DNA from: Nitrososphaerota archaeon
GTDB taxonomy: Archaea; Thermoproteota; Nitrososphaeria; Nitrososphaerales; Nitrosopumilaceae
Length of the DNA stretch: 42,571 nucleotides
NCBI GenBank assembly: GCA_005877205.1
Contig: VBPL01000011.1
Location: 1-42,571 of the forward strand
Direction of reading: 5' to 3'
The notes under the pieces are model-generated. The model was not told where the DNA came from. It ran no database searches and saw nothing but the letters and a program-made list of their open reading frames with translations. A program made the position numbers and the translations under genes. Shown piece by piece: positions 23,698 through 31,759 of the stretch (position 1 is the first letter of the stretch; every line of letters begins with the position of its first letter).

Positions 23698-25853
23698 GCC
23701 TAACTCCGACAGAATTTGATTATCTTGAAAAGAAGATAGGGCGTAAACCAAATCCCGTTGAATTACAGATTGTAGCTGCAGAGTGGTCAGAGCATTGCTC
23801 TTACAAATCTTCCAAAAAACACTTGGAAATTTTGCCAAGAGAAGGCAAGAGAGTGATTTCAGGCCCAGGTTATGATTCCGGTGTACTGGACGTGGGAGAC
23901 GGATACGTAATTACTGTACACATAGAAAGTCATAACCATCCGTCTGCTGTTGAACCATACGGAGGAGCTGCCACGGGTGTAGGCGGCGTAATAAGAGACA
24001 TTTTATCAACTAGACCTATTGCGATACTTGACGGATTGAGATTTGGTGATATAGAACAAGACACACATGCACGCTGGCTGTTCAAAAATGCAGTAAGAGG
24101 AATTGCCGATTATGGAAACTGTCTTGGGATACCAACAGTAGGTGGCGAGATTGAATTTGATGGATATTTTACAAATTATGCGCTAGTTGATGTTGCAGCA
24201 ATAGGGTTTGGAAAAAAAGAGCGACTCATACAAAATCATGCCGACGAAGGTGATTTTCTTGTTTTAATTGGTGGTTCCACTGGAAGAGATGGAATTGGAG
24301 GATCACAGTTTGCATCAGACAAGCTAGAAGCGGAGAATCGATCAGCCGTGCAGATTCCGGATCCATTTATTGAGAAGCTAGTAATAGAAGCTATCCTGGA
24401 AGCAAGAAACCAAAATTGCATAAAGGCCATGAAAGACTTGGGCGGCGGTGGTTTATCATGTGCAATCTCAGAAACAGCAGATGCCTTATCAGTTGGAATT
24501 GAGCTTGATATATCATTAATCCACAAAAGAGAAGAGAACATGTCACCGTCAGAACTGATGGTTTCTGAATCTCAGGAACGAATGCTTGTCTTAACAGACC
24601 AAGAAAAATTGTCAACTTTGCAAAAAATTTGTGAAAAATTCCATGTGCCGTATTCAGTGATAGGTCGAGTAACAGGAGATTCTATGATGGAAGTAAAAGC
24701 AGAGCAGGAAACGATTGCCAGACTTCCAAGTGAGGTAGTTGCAAATGCTCCACTTCTTGATAGACCGACGTCTAAGCCGAAATATCTTGAAAGTATGGAA
24801 TTAACAAAAAAACCCAGTACTCCAAAAAATCTATCTGAGGTCCTTTTGAAAATGCTTGCAAACCCAAATATTGCAAGTAAGCACTGGGTTTACACTCAGT
24901 ATGATCATGAAGTAGGGATAAGAACTATCATAAAGCCAGGAAGCGATGCCTCTGTCCTAAGGCTTGATAATGGCAAGTTTCTGTCTGTTAAAATAGATGG
25001 GAATTCCAAGCATTGCTACGTAAATCCTCGTCAGGGAGCAATAGGTTGTTTTGATGAAGCATGCAGAAACGTAGTTTGCACTGGTGCAACTCCGATTGGA
25101 ATGGTAGATCATTTACAATTTGGAAATCCAGAGGATCCTGAGATATTTTGGACATTCAAAGAATCGATTCAAGGAATAACAGAATACGCAAAATATTTTG
25201 AAATTCCTTGTGTAGGTGGCAAAGTTAGTCTGTACAATGAGACTGATACAGGACCAATCAAACCCACACCATTAATAGGTGTACTAGGACTTATCGAGAA
25301 GAAACCACTGATCTCGAAGACAATCGAAAGAAAAGACTTTCTCGTGTTGGTAGGAAAAACCAAGGACGAACTGGGAGGCTCTGAATACTACGAGTATATA
25401 CATGGTGCAATCGGAGGCAAATGCCCTGTTGTCAATATGAAATCATCCAAAGATAATCAGCAAAGCGTATTGGAACTAATAAACCAAGATCTGGTACAAA
25501 CTGCACACGACTGTTCAAAGGGAGGACTAGGCGTTGCCGTCTCTGAGATGTGTATTAGAAATGAGATCGGATGTATGATTTCTCTTGACAAGATATCTGC
25601 ACAGAAAATAAGAACCGACGAGTTATTGTTTTCAGAATCTCATTCGAGATATTTGTTAGCCATCTCGCCAAAACATATCAAAAACACAAAATCGCTACTT
25701 GAAAGGCATGGAGTAGTACATGAAATTATTGGGAGGTTTTTAGGCTCTAGTGTTGTCTTTAAAGATGGAAAAAAGATCTTGATTAGTGTAAGGGTTGATA
25801 AGGCGCGAGAAAAATGGTTAAACTCGTTGGAATCACTGGTGAGTCATGGTTAA
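23694..25853 (+). CDS. purL: Phosphoribosylformylglycinamidine synthase, PurL subunit
   Basis: PurL is the ATP-dependent synthetase subunit that converts FGAR to FGAM with ammonia from PurQ. At 719 residues it is the small (three-component) type that needs PurS and PurQ, both encoded here. Signatures are EWSEHCSYKSSKKHL near the N-terminus, HIESHNHPSAVEPYGGAATG, KDLGGGGLSCAISE, and in the second half GAIGCFDEACRNVVCTGATP and AHDCSKGGLGVAVSEM. The gene overlaps purQ by 4 bases and purF by 8 bases, making one tight operon. Nothing unusual is seen. Confidence 0.97.
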   Translation: MSLTPTEFDYLEKKIGRKPNPVELQIVAAEWSEHCSYKSSKKHLEILPREGKRVISGPGYDSGVLDVGDGYVITVHIESHNHPSAVEPYGGAATGVGGVIRDILSTRPIAILDGLRFGDIEQDTHARWLFKNAVRGIADYGNCLGIPTVGGEIEFDGYFTNYALVDVAAIGFGKKERLIQNHADEGDFLVLIGGSTGRDGIGGSQFASDKLEAENRSAVQIPDPFIEKLVIEAILEARNQNCIKAMKDLGGGGLSCAISETADALSVGIELDISLIHKREENMSPSELMVSESQERMLVLTDQEKLSTLQKICEKFHVPYSVIGRVTGDSMMEVKAEQETIARLPSEVVANAPLLDRPTSKPKYLESMELTKKPSTPKNLSEVLLKMLANPNIASKHWVYTQYDHEVGIRTIIKPGSDASVLRLDNGKFLSVKIDGNSKHCYVNPRQGAIGCFDEACRNVVCTGATPIGMVDHLQFGNPEDPEIFWTFKESIQGITEYAKYFEIPCVGGKVSLYNETDTGPIKPTPLIGVLGLIEKKPLISKTIERKDFLVLVGKTKDELGGSEYYEYIHGAIGGKCPVVNMKSSKDNQQSVLELINQDLVQTAHDCSKGGLGVAVSEMCIRNEIGCMISLDKISAQKIRTDELLFSESHSRYLLAISPKHIKNTKSLLERHGVVHEIIGRFLGSSVVFKDGKKILISVRVDKAREKWLNSLESLVSHG

Positions 25854-27282
25854 GGAAAACTGTGGCGTAGTTGGAATTTTCAGCCTAGATGGCGCCAATG
25901 TTATACCTATGATAATTGATTCATTGAGAGCTCTTCAACATCGCGGTCAAGAGGCTTGGGGTATTGCGGTTCCAAAGAAAAATCCACACAAGCAGCTGGG
26001 TTTAGTCTCTTCGGCAGTATCAGAATTCGACAAGATTACCAGAGAATACGCATCACCTGCAGCCATAGGTCATGTTAGATATTCAACTATTGGAAAGAGC
26101 AACTTGGAAAACGCACAGCCGTTGAAGGTCAAAGACCTATGCATTGCTCATAACGGAACAATATCAAATGTTGAAGAATTGGCGGGCATGGTAGGTGGTT
26201 GTACGTTTACTCCGCAGAACGTAAGTGATACGTTGGTAGCAGCAAAAAGGCTAGTATCACTGATGTCTGAAAATGGTAAACTAGGGAGCGCTCTATCTAT
26301 CTTGAAAAACGAGATGGTAGGCTCATTTTGTTTTACTTTTGTTACAGATGATAACGCAGTATATGCTGCACGTGATCCCATGGGCTTTAGGCCTATGGTA
26401 ATTGGTTATAGAAAAGATAACAATTCGTATATTGTAGCATCGGAATCTGTAGCACTTGCCGCAGTAGGGGCACAACTTGTAAGAGATGTTAAACCTGGGG
26501 AGCTTGTCAAAATAAGTGAAAGTGGATTGGAATCAGAAATTTTTTCAGAATCTAAAGTGCCTGCACATTGCTCATTTGAATTCACTTATTTTGCTCATCC
26601 TTCTAGTATCATGGAAGGATCAAACATTTACATGGCAAGAAAAAGAATCGGTCAATTTCTTGCAAAAAAGTTTCCAATTAACGACGCCGATATTGTAATT
26701 CCTGTGCCTGACTCCGCGAGACCAGCAGCTTTGGGGTATGCACAAGAACTAGGAGTTCCATTTGAGGAAGGTTTGCTGAAGGATAGATATAGTAGAAAAG
26801 GTCCACTGAGAAGTTTCATTGAACCACATCAAGCCGACCGAGTTGAAATCAATCGTTGGATTATTCCAATAACCCAAGTAATTAATGATAAACACGTAGT
26901 CGTAGTAGACGACAGTTTGGTTAGAGGTACAAGCTCAAAAGCTATCATAAAAGCACTCCGAAGAGCAGGAGCAAGAAAAATTAGTATGGTGATTACTTTT
27001 CCACCAATCCGGTTTCCATGTTATGCTGGAATCGATTTCCCGTCGCAAGATGAACTTGTTACGTTCATGGGTGACGGAAGGGAGTACACCGAGGGAGAAG
27101 TGACGGAAAGAGTAAGGCAAATCATAGGTGCAGATTTTCTAGGATATAATGATGCAAAAAACCTTGCCGAAGCTGTAGGGATGGACGTAAATTCGATGTG
27201 TTTTACTTGTTCTTCTGGTAATTATTCTACATTGGGAATCAAACCTACGTTTAAGAGCAGAGCAGAAATCAAAGGTGAATGA
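25846..27282 (+). CDS. purF: Amidophosphoribosyltransferase
   Basis: PurF catalyses the first committed step of purine synthesis, PRPP plus glutamine to phosphoribosylamine. The N-terminal glutaminase begins MVKENCGVVGIF, so Cys6 would become the N-terminal nucleophile after removal of a five-residue propeptide. ALQHRGQEAWGIA, GHVRYST and HNGTISN follow. The phosphoribosyltransferase domain has the PRPP loop VVVDDSLVRGTSSK and IPVPDSARPAALGYA. Late cysteines (SMCFTCSSG) may be part of the iron-sulphur or structural site seen in some family members. It overlaps purL and the RAM gene by 8 bases each. Confidence 0.97.
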   Translation: MVKENCGVVGIFSLDGANVIPMIIDSLRALQHRGQEAWGIAVPKKNPHKQLGLVSSAVSEFDKITREYASPAAIGHVRYSTIGKSNLENAQPLKVKDLCIAHNGTISNVEELAGMVGGCTFTPQNVSDTLVAAKRLVSLMSENGKLGSALSILKNEMVGSFCFTFVTDDNAVYAARDPMGFRPMVIGYRKDNNSYIVASESVALAAVGAQLVRDVKPGELVKISESGLESEIFSESKVPAHCSFEFTYFAHPSSIMEGSNIYMARKRIGQFLAKKFPINDADIVIPVPDSARPAALGYAQELGVPFEEGLLKDRYSRKGPLRSFIEPHQADRVEINRWIIPITQVINDKHVVVVDDSLVRGTSSKAIIKALRRAGARKISMVITFPPIRFPCYAGIDFPSQDELVTFMGDGREYTEGEVTERVRQIIGADFLGYNDAKNLAEAVGMDVNSMCFTCSSGNYSTLGIKPTFKSRAEIKGE

Positions 27283-27529
27283 TCTGGAGTTAGCATTTGT
27301 TTTGGTCAAGAGCCGAATGGGTCATGAAATGGAGGTTATGAACGAGATTTTGAAAATTCAGGGAATTAAGGAAGTGATGGGAACATATGGTCAATATGAT
27401 ATTTTTGTAAAGGTGCAAGGACCAACAAGATCTCAAATCGAAAGAATAATTACAAAAGAAATAAGAGCAGTACGAAATGTAGTTTCCACAACCACATTGC
27501 CAGTTATTCCTGGCCGGAGCAACAAATAG
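27275..27529 (+). CDS. Stand-alone Lrp/AsnC ligand-binding (RAM) domain protein
   Basis: This 84-residue RAM domain lacks a helix-turn-helix. It has FVLVKSRMGHEMEVMNEILKI, then GTYGQYDIFVKVQGPTRSQIE and the ending RNVVSTTTLPVIPG. Related Lrp domains form beta-alpha-beta dimers or octamers that bind amino acids. The start is GTG 27275, 8 bases inside purF, so it is translated from the purine operon. It may sense a metabolite for the pathway, but no partner is identified. It is paralogous to the protein encoded at 20396-20632. Confidence 0.87.
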   Translation: MNDLELAFVLVKSRMGHEMEVMNEILKIQGIKEVMGTYGQYDIFVKVQGPTRSQIERIITKEIRAVRNVVSTTTLPVIPGRSNK

Positions 27530-27541
27530 CCTTATAGTTGC

Positions 27542-27934
27542 ATGTTGGTATTTTATGATGTGAAAAAAGCAACAATTGCCAGCATTTCTGCTGGAGTCGT
27601 AGTGGCAATCATATTGGTTGTCTTTTTTGTAGCGAAGCCTACAGAAAGATATTCACTTTCGCTTGACCCGTTTATAGATCAGCAAACCCTTGTAACAAAT
27701 ACGCATGTGACCGTTCAAAATACTGGCAGTGAACCGCTTACTAACGTAAGGGTGGATTATGGGGATGATAGTAAGCCAGATATAATTCCAGTATTGAATC
27801 CTGGCGACAAGCTAATCTTGTCGCCGCCCTCGAACAGCAACCTCGAGCAGGTTACCGTTACAACTGATCAGGGAATTAGTGTTACAAAACCGTATAGATC
27901 AGCCCCGAAGATGGTTGGCATGATGGGCTCATAA
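27542..27934 (+). CDS. Small membrane-anchored protein with beta-sandwich domain
   Basis: This 130-residue protein has an N-terminal membrane helix (about residues 9-30, ATIASISAGVVVAIILVVFF). A beta-rich domain follows that resembles CARDB/Ig-like modules: VTVQNTGSEPLTNVRVDYGDD then PVLNPGDKLILSPP. ATG 27542 is used here, but the in-frame GTG 27560 (MKKATIAS) would give a more usual basic N-terminus. It sits between the RAM gene and purC on the same strand, without an obvious metabolic link. Function is unknown. Confidence 0.65.
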   Translation: MLVFYDVKKATIASISAGVVVAIILVVFFVAKPTERYSLSLDPFIDQQTLVTNTHVTVQNTGSEPLTNVRVDYGDDSKPDIIPVLNPGDKLILSPPSNSNLEQVTVTTDQGISVTKPYRSAPKMVGMMGS

Positions 27935-27944
27935 TGTCCATCAA

Positions 27945-27953
27945 CTTAAATTC
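27945..27953 (+). promoter_or_regulatory. TATA-like box for purC
   Basis: CTTAAATTC is centred about 27 bases before the TTG start of purC, so purC probably has its own leaderless transcript within the purine block. Confidence 0.5.
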
Positions 27954-27975
27954 AAGTCAGTTCAATGACGCCTAA

Positions 27976-28803
27976 TTGAAGTTTCTTCGTTCAGGAAAGG
28001 TCAAAGATATATACGAATTACCAGATAGAAGCTTGATCTTTCATTTCTCCGATAGAGTCTCTGCATTTGATGTTCAATTTCAAGATCTAATCCCTAGAAA
28101 AGGTGAAGTTCTGTGCAAATTTGCTGAATTTTGGTTCAATAAATTACCAGTAAAAAATCATTATATTCGAACAGAATCAAAAGACAAAATAATTGTAAAA
28201 AAAATACAGATGATACCAATTGAATGTGTGGTCCGTGGATATTTTTATGGTAGTCTGGTTCAGAGATGGAAAGATGGTAAAATAACAATCCCTATTGGTT
28301 CAGATACCAGGATAGCGACAAAGCTATCAAACCCACTTTTTGATCCCACAACCAAGTCTGAAACCCATGACATTCCTATAACAAAAAAGGACGCAATGGA
28401 TAGAAAATTAGCAAGTTCATATGAATATGATTGGTTAGAACAAACATCAATTCAGATTTATGAAAAAATGGCTGAAATTGCAGATAATGCTGGATTTATT
28501 CTTGCAGACTTGAAGCTTGAATTTGGTAAAATTGGTAATGACATCATTTTAGGTGATTCTATAGGACCAGATGAATATAGGATGTGGCCCAAGGAATCTT
28601 ATCAGATAGGAAAAACTCAGGAGAGCTATGACAAGCAGCTACTTCGTGACTGGCTAGCCTTGCGTGGCTATCAACTGAAATTTGAAGAAGAACGAAAGAT
28701 GGGGAAAGAACCAGTCGCACCAAAACTGCCAGACGAACTACGACAAGAATTATCCTCAAGATACGTAGCTGCCTACGAAAGGATTACGAAGCTCAAACTT
28801 TAA
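27976..28803 (+). CDS. purC: Phosphoribosylaminoimidazole-succinocarboxamide synthase (SAICAR synthase)
   Basis: PurC joins aspartate to CAIR using ATP. The 275-residue protein opens with FLRSGKVKDIYELPDRSLIFHFSDRVSAFD, the classical PurC start. VVRGYFYGSLVQRW, SNPLFDPTTKSETHDIP, ADLKLEFGK and GDSIGPDEYRMWP follow; all are family signatures. The start is TTG 27976, supported by the upstream box A; no in-frame ATG precedes the conserved start. The tail after RDWLALRGY is longer than in bacteria but ordinary for archaeal forms. It stands last in the purine block. Confidence 0.96.
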   Translation: MKFLRSGKVKDIYELPDRSLIFHFSDRVSAFDVQFQDLIPRKGEVLCKFAEFWFNKLPVKNHYIRTESKDKIIVKKIQMIPIECVVRGYFYGSLVQRWKDGKITIPIGSDTRIATKLSNPLFDPTTKSETHDIPITKKDAMDRKLASSYEYDWLEQTSIQIYEKMAEIADNAGFILADLKLEFGKIGNDIILGDSIGPDEYRMWPKESYQIGKTQESYDKQLLRDWLALRGYQLKFEEERKMGKEPVAPKLPDELRQELSSRYVAAYERITKLKL

Positions 28804-28915
28804 CTCGAATTTCGATTTAGACTGTAAGTCAATTTTGACCCGTCAAGACGAATTTTGAACCCCCTGGGCGGCTGTCCGCAGCACGAGCCATATTTTGCAA
28901 AATTTTTTGGGTTTT

Positions 28916-28929
28916 TTGTAACGTTACAA
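28916..28929. promoter_or_regulatory. 14-bp palindrome, candidate operator
   Basis: TTGTAACGTTACAA is a perfect palindrome. Its half-site GTAAC recurs at 29039-29043 and, inverted, at 29054-29058. Both copies are preceded by a T-run (GTTTTTTGTAACGT). Binding by the downstream regulator is inference. Confidence 0.45.
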
Positions 28930-29033
28930 CTATCATAATAATGGTGGTAAAATCATAGTAATACTATTGATTCGATTGTTTTGAAACTATACAAATGGAA
29001 ACGTCTGCGCAAATTCTTAGATTCTTCTGAAGT

Positions 29034-29060
29034 TTTTTGTAACGTAAAAAAAAGTTACGT
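29034..29060. promoter_or_regulatory. Second GTAACGT/ACGTAA inverted repeat, candidate operator
   Basis: TTTTTGTAACGT is followed by an A-run and then GTTACGT, giving inverted half-sites ACGTAA (29042-29047) and TTACGT (29055-29060). It lies about 60-85 bases before the winged-helix start and shares its half-site with the palindrome at 28916. Confidence 0.4.
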
Positions 29061-29119
29061 ATTGAGCAAAAAAATATGATCTGGGGTTCTTTTAGGTTAA
29101 ATAAAGATTGAAGTTAAAA

Positions 29120-29662
29120 ATGTCTACCTTGCTACAAAGAGAAATCAAAATCAACAAAATTCTTAGTACTAATGCTGAACAAGCAAAAGCACTCGATGAT
29201 CCTGCCCGAATTAAAATTCTACAGATATTATATCATGCGCAACTGCCCACAGAGAAAATTGTGGAAGAACTCCACAAAGGTGGTTACAAAAAAGCTACGA
29301 CTACAATAAGACATCATCTTGATGTTCTAAAGGAGGCTGGGTTGGTCGAAATTGTAAAAATGCAGGAAGTGCGGGGGGCAGTAATGAAATATTATGGCAC
29401 ATCGGTTAGAATCCTCGGACATAAGCTTCCAACCAATTTTGAAATCGAATATTCAAAAACAATTGCTGACGCTTCGGTAAGAATGGAAAAAATAATGAAG
29501 AACATATCTAAAAACACGGCATCAAAAATACGGAAGAAAAGTTCTACAAAAACGGATATGCAGGATTCGGATTACGAAGAACACATTCTCGTCGAGATTG
29601 TAAACAGAGCAATGACAAAAGTTTTTGAAAATAATGGTTCTGCTTTGTCACAAAAACAGTAA
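29120..29662 (+). CDS. ArsR-like winged-helix transcriptional regulator
   Basis: The N-terminal half is a winged helix of the ArsR type: ALDDPARIKILQILYHAQLPTEKIVEEL, then TTTIRHHLDVLKEAGLVEIVKMQEVRGAVMKYYGTS with the recognition helix TTTIRHHLDVL. The C-terminal half is basic and helical (KIMKNISKNTASKIRKK), ending in an acidic tail. No cysteine metal-sensing motif is present, so it is not a classical metal sensor. I chose ATG 29120 (MSTLLQ) over TTG 29108. It is convergent with the DUF371 gene, 4 bases apart. The palindromes just upstream suggest autoregulation. Confidence 0.85.
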   Translation: MSTLLQREIKINKILSTNAEQAKALDDPARIKILQILYHAQLPTEKIVEELHKGGYKKATTTIRHHLDVLKEAGLVEIVKMQEVRGAVMKYYGTSVRILGHKLPTNFEIEYSKTIADASVRMEKIMKNISKNTASKIRKKSSTKTDMQDSDYEEHILVEIVNRAMTKVFENNGSALSQKQ

Positions 29663-29666
29663 TCGA

Positions 29667-30083
29667 TTAAATTACATCTATTGCAAAGATTCCATGCGTA
29701 TCTGGATTTTGCAACAACTTTATCATTTGTCTTGGTATAGAATCCGAGGCCACAATACAATTCGTTGCCATAGTACGGGGGCACACAAACGAGCTCTTTC
29801 TAATTACTATGTCATGAGGATTTGTCAAAGTTAATTTTTCGTTACCTTTTCCTTTGATCTTAAAGTTTAGGTCCTTGACTATTATTGTACATAATACTTC
29901 TGATTTAGAATTCTTCAAAAGTGATTTAAGACGTGCAGGAATATCACTACATCCAAAACTTGCTTTGACGCCAATGACGCAATCTCCGTTTAGTGTGAGA
30001 TTTGGTTCCGTTGTGATTTCAATTGTTTTTTGATGCAGTGATCTTATGTTTGCATGACCATAAAATGGGATCTCAAAGTGCAT
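29667..30083 (-). CDS. DUF371 family protein
   Basis: This 138-residue protein matches the archaeal DUF371 pattern: FYGHANIRSLHQKTIEITTEPNLTLNGDCVIGVKASFGC, then a region with TLTNPHDIVIRKS and a Cys-containing VCPRTMATNC. The family is widespread in archaea and of unknown function. It has no membrane segment. It starts at ATG 30083 and shares a divergent intergenic region with psmA, including a common TATA-like element at 30101-30110. It is convergent with the winged-helix gene. Confidence 0.85.
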   Translation of the reverse strand: MHFEIPFYGHANIRSLHQKTIEITTEPNLTLNGDCVIGVKASFGCSDIPARLKSLLKNSKSEVLCTIIVKDLNFKIKGKGNEKLTLTNPHDIVIRKSSFVCPRTMATNCIVASDSIPRQMIKLLQNPDTHGIFAIDVI

Positions 30084-30100
30084 AATTCTTACTTGTATAA

Positions 30101-30110
30101 ACTTAAATTA
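30101..30110. promoter_or_regulatory. Shared TATA-like element between DUF371 gene and psmA
   Basis: ACTTAAATTA, with TTAAATTAA symmetric on both strands, is centred about 31 bases before the psmA ATG and about 22 bases before the DUF371 ATG. The same core CTTAAATTAA occurs between the methyltransferase and purS. Confidence 0.45.
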
Positions 30111-30135
30111 AACCTTCAAAGGTAAGAATTTTGAA

Positions 30136-30873
30136 ATGCTTCCAGCAGCAGCAGGTTATGATAGAGCAATTACTGTCTTTTCTCCTGATGGGAGACTTTA
30201 CCAAGTAGAATATGCAATTGAAACGGTAAGGCGTGGGACACTTGCATTAGGAATCAAAAGCAAGGACGGAATCATTCTAACAGTAGAAGAAAAGCCAAGA
30301 AAACTGCAAAACTCGGAAATTACGCAAAAAATATTTCAGGTCGACGATCATATTGGCGTAGCTGCGGCTGGTTATATTCCTGATGCAAGGTCACAGGTTG
30401 ATAATGCACGATTCTTCTCACAAAGCAACAGGATGATTTACGATGAGCCCATAGAGGTTGAATCGGTAGCAAAGCATCTTGCTGACCAGTGTCAACAATT
30501 TACTCAGTATGCAGGAGTAAGACCCTTTGGTGTTGCATTGATTATTGCGGGTATTGACAAGAGTGGAAGTACAATATTCCTAACTGACCCAAGTGGAACT
30601 TACATATCATACGATGCAGTTGCTATCGGGGCAGGCTCAGATCAAGTGACGGAGTATCTTGAAAAGTATTACAAGAGAGACATGTCTTTTGAAGAAGCTG
30701 CAACATTAGCAATTGAATCCATCTATTTAGTAAGCGAAGAAAAGGAAGGTGTGAAGCACATCAAAATGGCTCACATACTTAATGATGCCAAACTTATGAC
30801 AAGAACTCCTGAAAAGGATATAGAACGGTACGCAACAAAAGCAAAAGAAAACGCCGCAAAAAGGCAAAAATAA
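30136..30873 (+). CDS. psmA: Proteasome subunit alpha
   Basis: PsmA forms the outer rings of the archaeal 20S proteasome and gates substrate entry. The 245-residue protein has the alpha-subunit signature near its N-terminus, YDRAITVFSPDGRLYQVEYA (residues 8-27), followed by RRGTLALGI. The N-terminal extension before it is the gate region. The catalytic N-terminal Thr of beta subunits is absent, as expected. The C-terminus is Lys/Ala-rich. It starts at ATG 30136 with a five-base predicted leader. The SPOUT gene follows 38 bases downstream and has its own TATA-like box. Confidence 0.96.
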   Translation: MLPAAAGYDRAITVFSPDGRLYQVEYAIETVRRGTLALGIKSKDGIILTVEEKPRKLQNSEITQKIFQVDDHIGVAAAGYIPDARSQVDNARFFSQSNRMIYDEPIEVESVAKHLADQCQQFTQYAGVRPFGVALIIAGIDKSGSTIFLTDPSGTYISYDAVAIGAGSDQVTEYLEKYYKRDMSFEEAATLAIESIYLVSEEKEGVKHIKMAHILNDAKLMTRTPEKDIERYATKAKENAAKRQK

Positions 30874-30880
30874 CATCTAA

Positions 30881-30890
30881 TATTTTATAA
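30881..30890 (+). promoter_or_regulatory. TATA-like box for the SPOUT methyltransferase gene
   Basis: TATTTTATAA is centred 26 bases before the TTG start at 30912, supporting a leaderless TTG start. Confidence 0.5.
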
Positions 30891-30911
30891 CCCAACAAAG
30901 TAATTGCTATA

Positions 30912-31727
30912 TTGAAACTATCGATAGCTATTCCAGATTCATCATTAGTTGATGAACCTACACAGATGAGCAAGACACTAAAAATTTCACAAATCGCACG
31001 AGCTTGTGCAATTTTTCAAGTAGATACGATATATCTGTATCATGAAGTAGGAGGAAGTGAACGTGATCGGTCTCTTCTAAGAACTATCTTAAGGTATCTA
31101 GAGACACCCCAATATCTACGTCGGCTACTCTACAGGAAGATGGATGAATTGAAATTTGCAGGAAGTTTGAGTCCACTAAAAATTCCATCGCATTTACAGA
31201 CTGCTGAATCACGCAAGATCAAAGCAAAGGATATTCGTGAGGGAGTGATTGTATTTGCCAGAGGAAAAAAATACATAGACGTTGGTGTAGATCAGCTAAT
31301 TCCTTATTATGGGAATGATGAAGAAGGTAAAAGAATAATTATTCAATTCAAAGAAGGATTTCCCAATTTTGCAATAAAACAGATCAAAAAGGAAGAGATC
31401 CAGCAATATTGGGGATACGATGTAAAAGAAAGTGCGAACCTAAGCGCACTTCTTTCTTCATGGGAATCTACTATTATATTTACATCGAGAAAAGGTAAAC
31501 TGATACACAAAACTCAAAAATACTTTGACGAGATCATGTATGGGAACATCTTGATTGTTTTTGGTTCCCCAAAAAGAGGTATCCACGAGATCTTGGGGAA
31601 GACATTACACAATGTGCAAAGATCTCAAGTTCTAAACTTTTTTCCAGATCAAGCTACCGAGACAGTGAGACTAGAGGAAGCAATACTTGGCACCCTTGCC
31701 ATAATAAATATACTGACTCGCAAGTAG
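30912..31727 (+). CDS. SPOUT-family RNA methyltransferase (COG2106-like)
   Basis: This 271-residue protein resembles the archaeal/eukaryotic SPOUT methyltransferases of the C9orf114/COG2106 type. It has SIAIPDSSLVDEPTQMSKTLKISQIARAC near the N-terminus, an inserted OB-like domain (about residues 90-160) and the SPOUT knot region ILIVFGSPKRGIHEILG, then VLNFFPDQATETVRLEEAILGTLAIIN. Such proteins bind SAM in a trefoil knot and act on RNA; an rRNA target is likely but unproven. The position just before the ribosomal protein operon is common in archaea and supports a ribosome-related role. The start is TTG 30912. Confidence 0.9.
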   Translation: MKLSIAIPDSSLVDEPTQMSKTLKISQIARACAIFQVDTIYLYHEVGGSERDRSLLRTILRYLETPQYLRRLLYRKMDELKFAGSLSPLKIPSHLQTAESRKIKAKDIREGVIVFARGKKYIDVGVDQLIPYYGNDEEGKRIIIQFKEGFPNFAIKQIKKEEIQQYWGYDVKESANLSALLSSWESTIIFTSRKGKLIHKTQKYFDEIMYGNILIVFGSPKRGIHEILGKTLHNVQRSQVLNFFPDQATETVRLEEAILGTLAIINILTRK

Positions 31728-31759
31728 TTTTATTATCATATCTTGTTCCCAAGACAGTA

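Larger units (their letters stand above)
28804..29119. other. Palindrome-rich intergenic region upstream of the winged-helix gene
   Basis: No coding frame is supported here. The stretch holds a 20-base direct repeat (AATTTTGACC at 28831, AATTTTGAAC at 28851), a 12-bp palindrome ATTTTGCAAAAT at 28892-28903, and a perfect 14-bp palindrome at 28916-28929. It also holds an inverted repeat ATAGTA-A-TACTAT at 28955-28967 and a GTAAC...GTTAC pair at 29039-29058. This looks like a regulatory region for the gene that follows. Confidence 0.6.
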
